Assembly: GCF_001552635.1 (NCBI RefSeq)
Contig: NZ_BCRO01000037.1
Span: forward strand, 1-64,000
Source: Actinomadura hibisca NBRC 15177
GTDB lineage: Bacteria > Actinomycetota > Actinomycetes > Streptosporangiales > Streptosporangiaceae
Direction of reading: 5' to 3'
DNA length: 64,000 nt
The notes under the pieces: model-generated
The model's input: only the letters and a program-made list of their open reading frames with translations
Databases searched by the model: none
What the model was told of the DNA's origin: nothing
Made by a program: the position numbers and the translations under genes
Part shown: positions 63,277 through 64,000 of the stretch, piece by piece
Layout: each line of letters starts with the position of its first letter
Numbering within the stretch: the stretch's first letter is position 1

Positions 63277-64000
63277 ATGAACGGGAGCAAGAAGCTGTGC
63301 GCTTGGTGCGGCAAGCCGCTGAGCCGCTACACCACCGGAGACGTGTGCGGACCATGCGTCACCGCCGCGCGCTACGCCCCCACCCCGCCACCGGCGATCC
63401 GACTCCCGCTGGAGTTCTGGTTCTCCGAGCAGGTCGCGCGGGCGCTGGCCTCCTGGGATTGGTCAACGGTCCTGGTGACCGTTCATCAACACACCAACGC
63501 CACGCAGGCCGCCATCGCCGCGCAGACCGGACTATCCCAGGGGTCGATCTCTCGTCTCATGGCCGGACGCAGCGGTGGGCAGACGATCGAGACCGCCTTG
63601 AAGCTCCTCGATGGCCTGGGCGCACCGCGGACCCTTGCCGGGCTCGCGCCCAAGGGGCTCAGTCACATCACCGGCCGTACCACCGATCAGCAACCCGGCC
63701 AAGCGGGTAGACAGAACGACGTGAAGCGCCGCGAGTTCACCAGCACGCTCGTGCTCGCCGGCCTGTCGGTCTCCTTGATCGGACAGGCCCGCCCCCATCC
63801 GGCAGCCGATGAAGGCGAAGTCATCACCGGCCTGCAGCGCCCCTGCGACGCCGTCGCCGATCTATGGGCCCTGGACGCCAAGCACGGCGGCGCCGCCTTG
63901 GCCGACCTGGCCGAAGCCCGTCTCGCCGGTGTCCTGGCGCAGACCAAAGACCTGTCCCTCAAGCCTTCGCAGGAGGTATTCCTGCACGCTGTCATCGGTG
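63277..64000 (+). CDS. Zinc-ribbon HTH regulator with C-terminal helical-repeat region (partial, cut by window end)
   Basis: The ATG at 63277 has GGGAGG seven bases upstream; 241 codons lie in the window and no stop is reached. A zinc ribbon with CAWC (8-11) and CGPC (24-27) opens the protein. A helix-turn-helix follows at about 75-100 (ATQAAIAAQTGLSQGSISRL). The segment KRREFTSTLVLAGLSVSLIG (about 149-168) is hydrophobic, and the last part (DLWALDAKHGGAALADLAEA) looks like the start of helical repeats. Such HTH/TPR regulators occur widely in actinomycetes and often pair with DUF397 proteins. Divergent from the small-gene cluster. Confidence 0.85.
   Translation, partial: MNGSKKLCAWCGKPLSRYTTGDVCGPCVTAARYAPTPPPAIRLPLEFWFSEQVARALASWDWSTVLVTVHQHTNATQAAIAAQTGLSQGSISRLMAGRSGGQTIETALKLLDGLGAPRTLAGLAPKGLSHITGRTTDQQPGQAGRQNDVKRREFTSTLVLAGLSVSLIGQARPHPAADEGEVITGLQRPCDAVADLWALDAKHGGAALADLAEARLAGVLAQTKDLSLKPSQEVFLHAVIG

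Overview
The window is a chromosome segment of a high-GC, mycelial, probably spore-forming actinomycete. The base composition, frequent GTG/TTG starts, chaplin modules, a Streptomyces-type subtilisin inhibitor (SSI) and the housekeeping gene order fit Streptomyces or Thermomonosporaceae; an Actinomadura-like organism is my best guess, but this is inference. Genes are densely packed and many neighbours overlap by 4 bases (ATGA/GTGA), indicating translationally coupled operons. Two tRNA genes are present (Thr-CGU, Leu-GAG). I see no insertion sequences, CRISPR arrays or prophage.

Layout. 0-5 kb: cytochrome P450, two bacterial PH-domain membrane proteins and an orphan complex I 49-kDa (NuoD-like) subunit whose 3' end is partly duplicated. 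5-16 kb: a conserved core, namely DUF3180-folK-folB-(NTF2-like)-folP, then folE-ftsH-hpt-tilS-(DUF2342 metalloprotease)-dacB, and divergently ppa. 16-29 kb: NlpC/P60 peptidase; a remarkable single-chain sigma factor carrying its own HxxxCxxC anti-sigma finger, one membrane helix and a proline-rich tail; a NERD protein; a MerR regulator coupled to a VIT/vWA protein; two exporters each divergent from a LysR or MarR regulator. 29-35 kb: SSI inhibitor; a TMEM165/GDT1 manganese exporter plus YibE/F protein behind a yybP-ykoY-type riboswitch; a Tat-exported TPR/degenerate aspartic-protease protein; tRNA-Thr; a TAP-type lipoprotein peptidase. 35-43 kb: a five-gene MacAB-like ABC export operon; tandem DUF427; a ferredoxin reductase/fatty-acid desaturase operon with tandem palindromic operators; an I36-type inhibitor. 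43-49 kb: RicT/PSP1, two sigma/beta-propeller modules (one apparently broken), fructosamine kinase and LMW-PTP. 49-55 kb: holB, a membrane-fused tmk, and topA. 55-60 kb: DUF5703, an eight-module membrane-anchored chaplin and a secreted companion, then an M20 peptidase. 60-64 kb: tRNA-Leu followed by an accessory cluster (phosphotransferase, DUF397, small proteins, zinc-ribbon HTH regulator cut by the window edge).

The least ordinary parts are the self-contained sigma/anti-sigma membrane protein, the octa-chaplin, the broken sigma module and the degenerate protease. Functional names rest on visible motifs and remembered families; no database search was possible.
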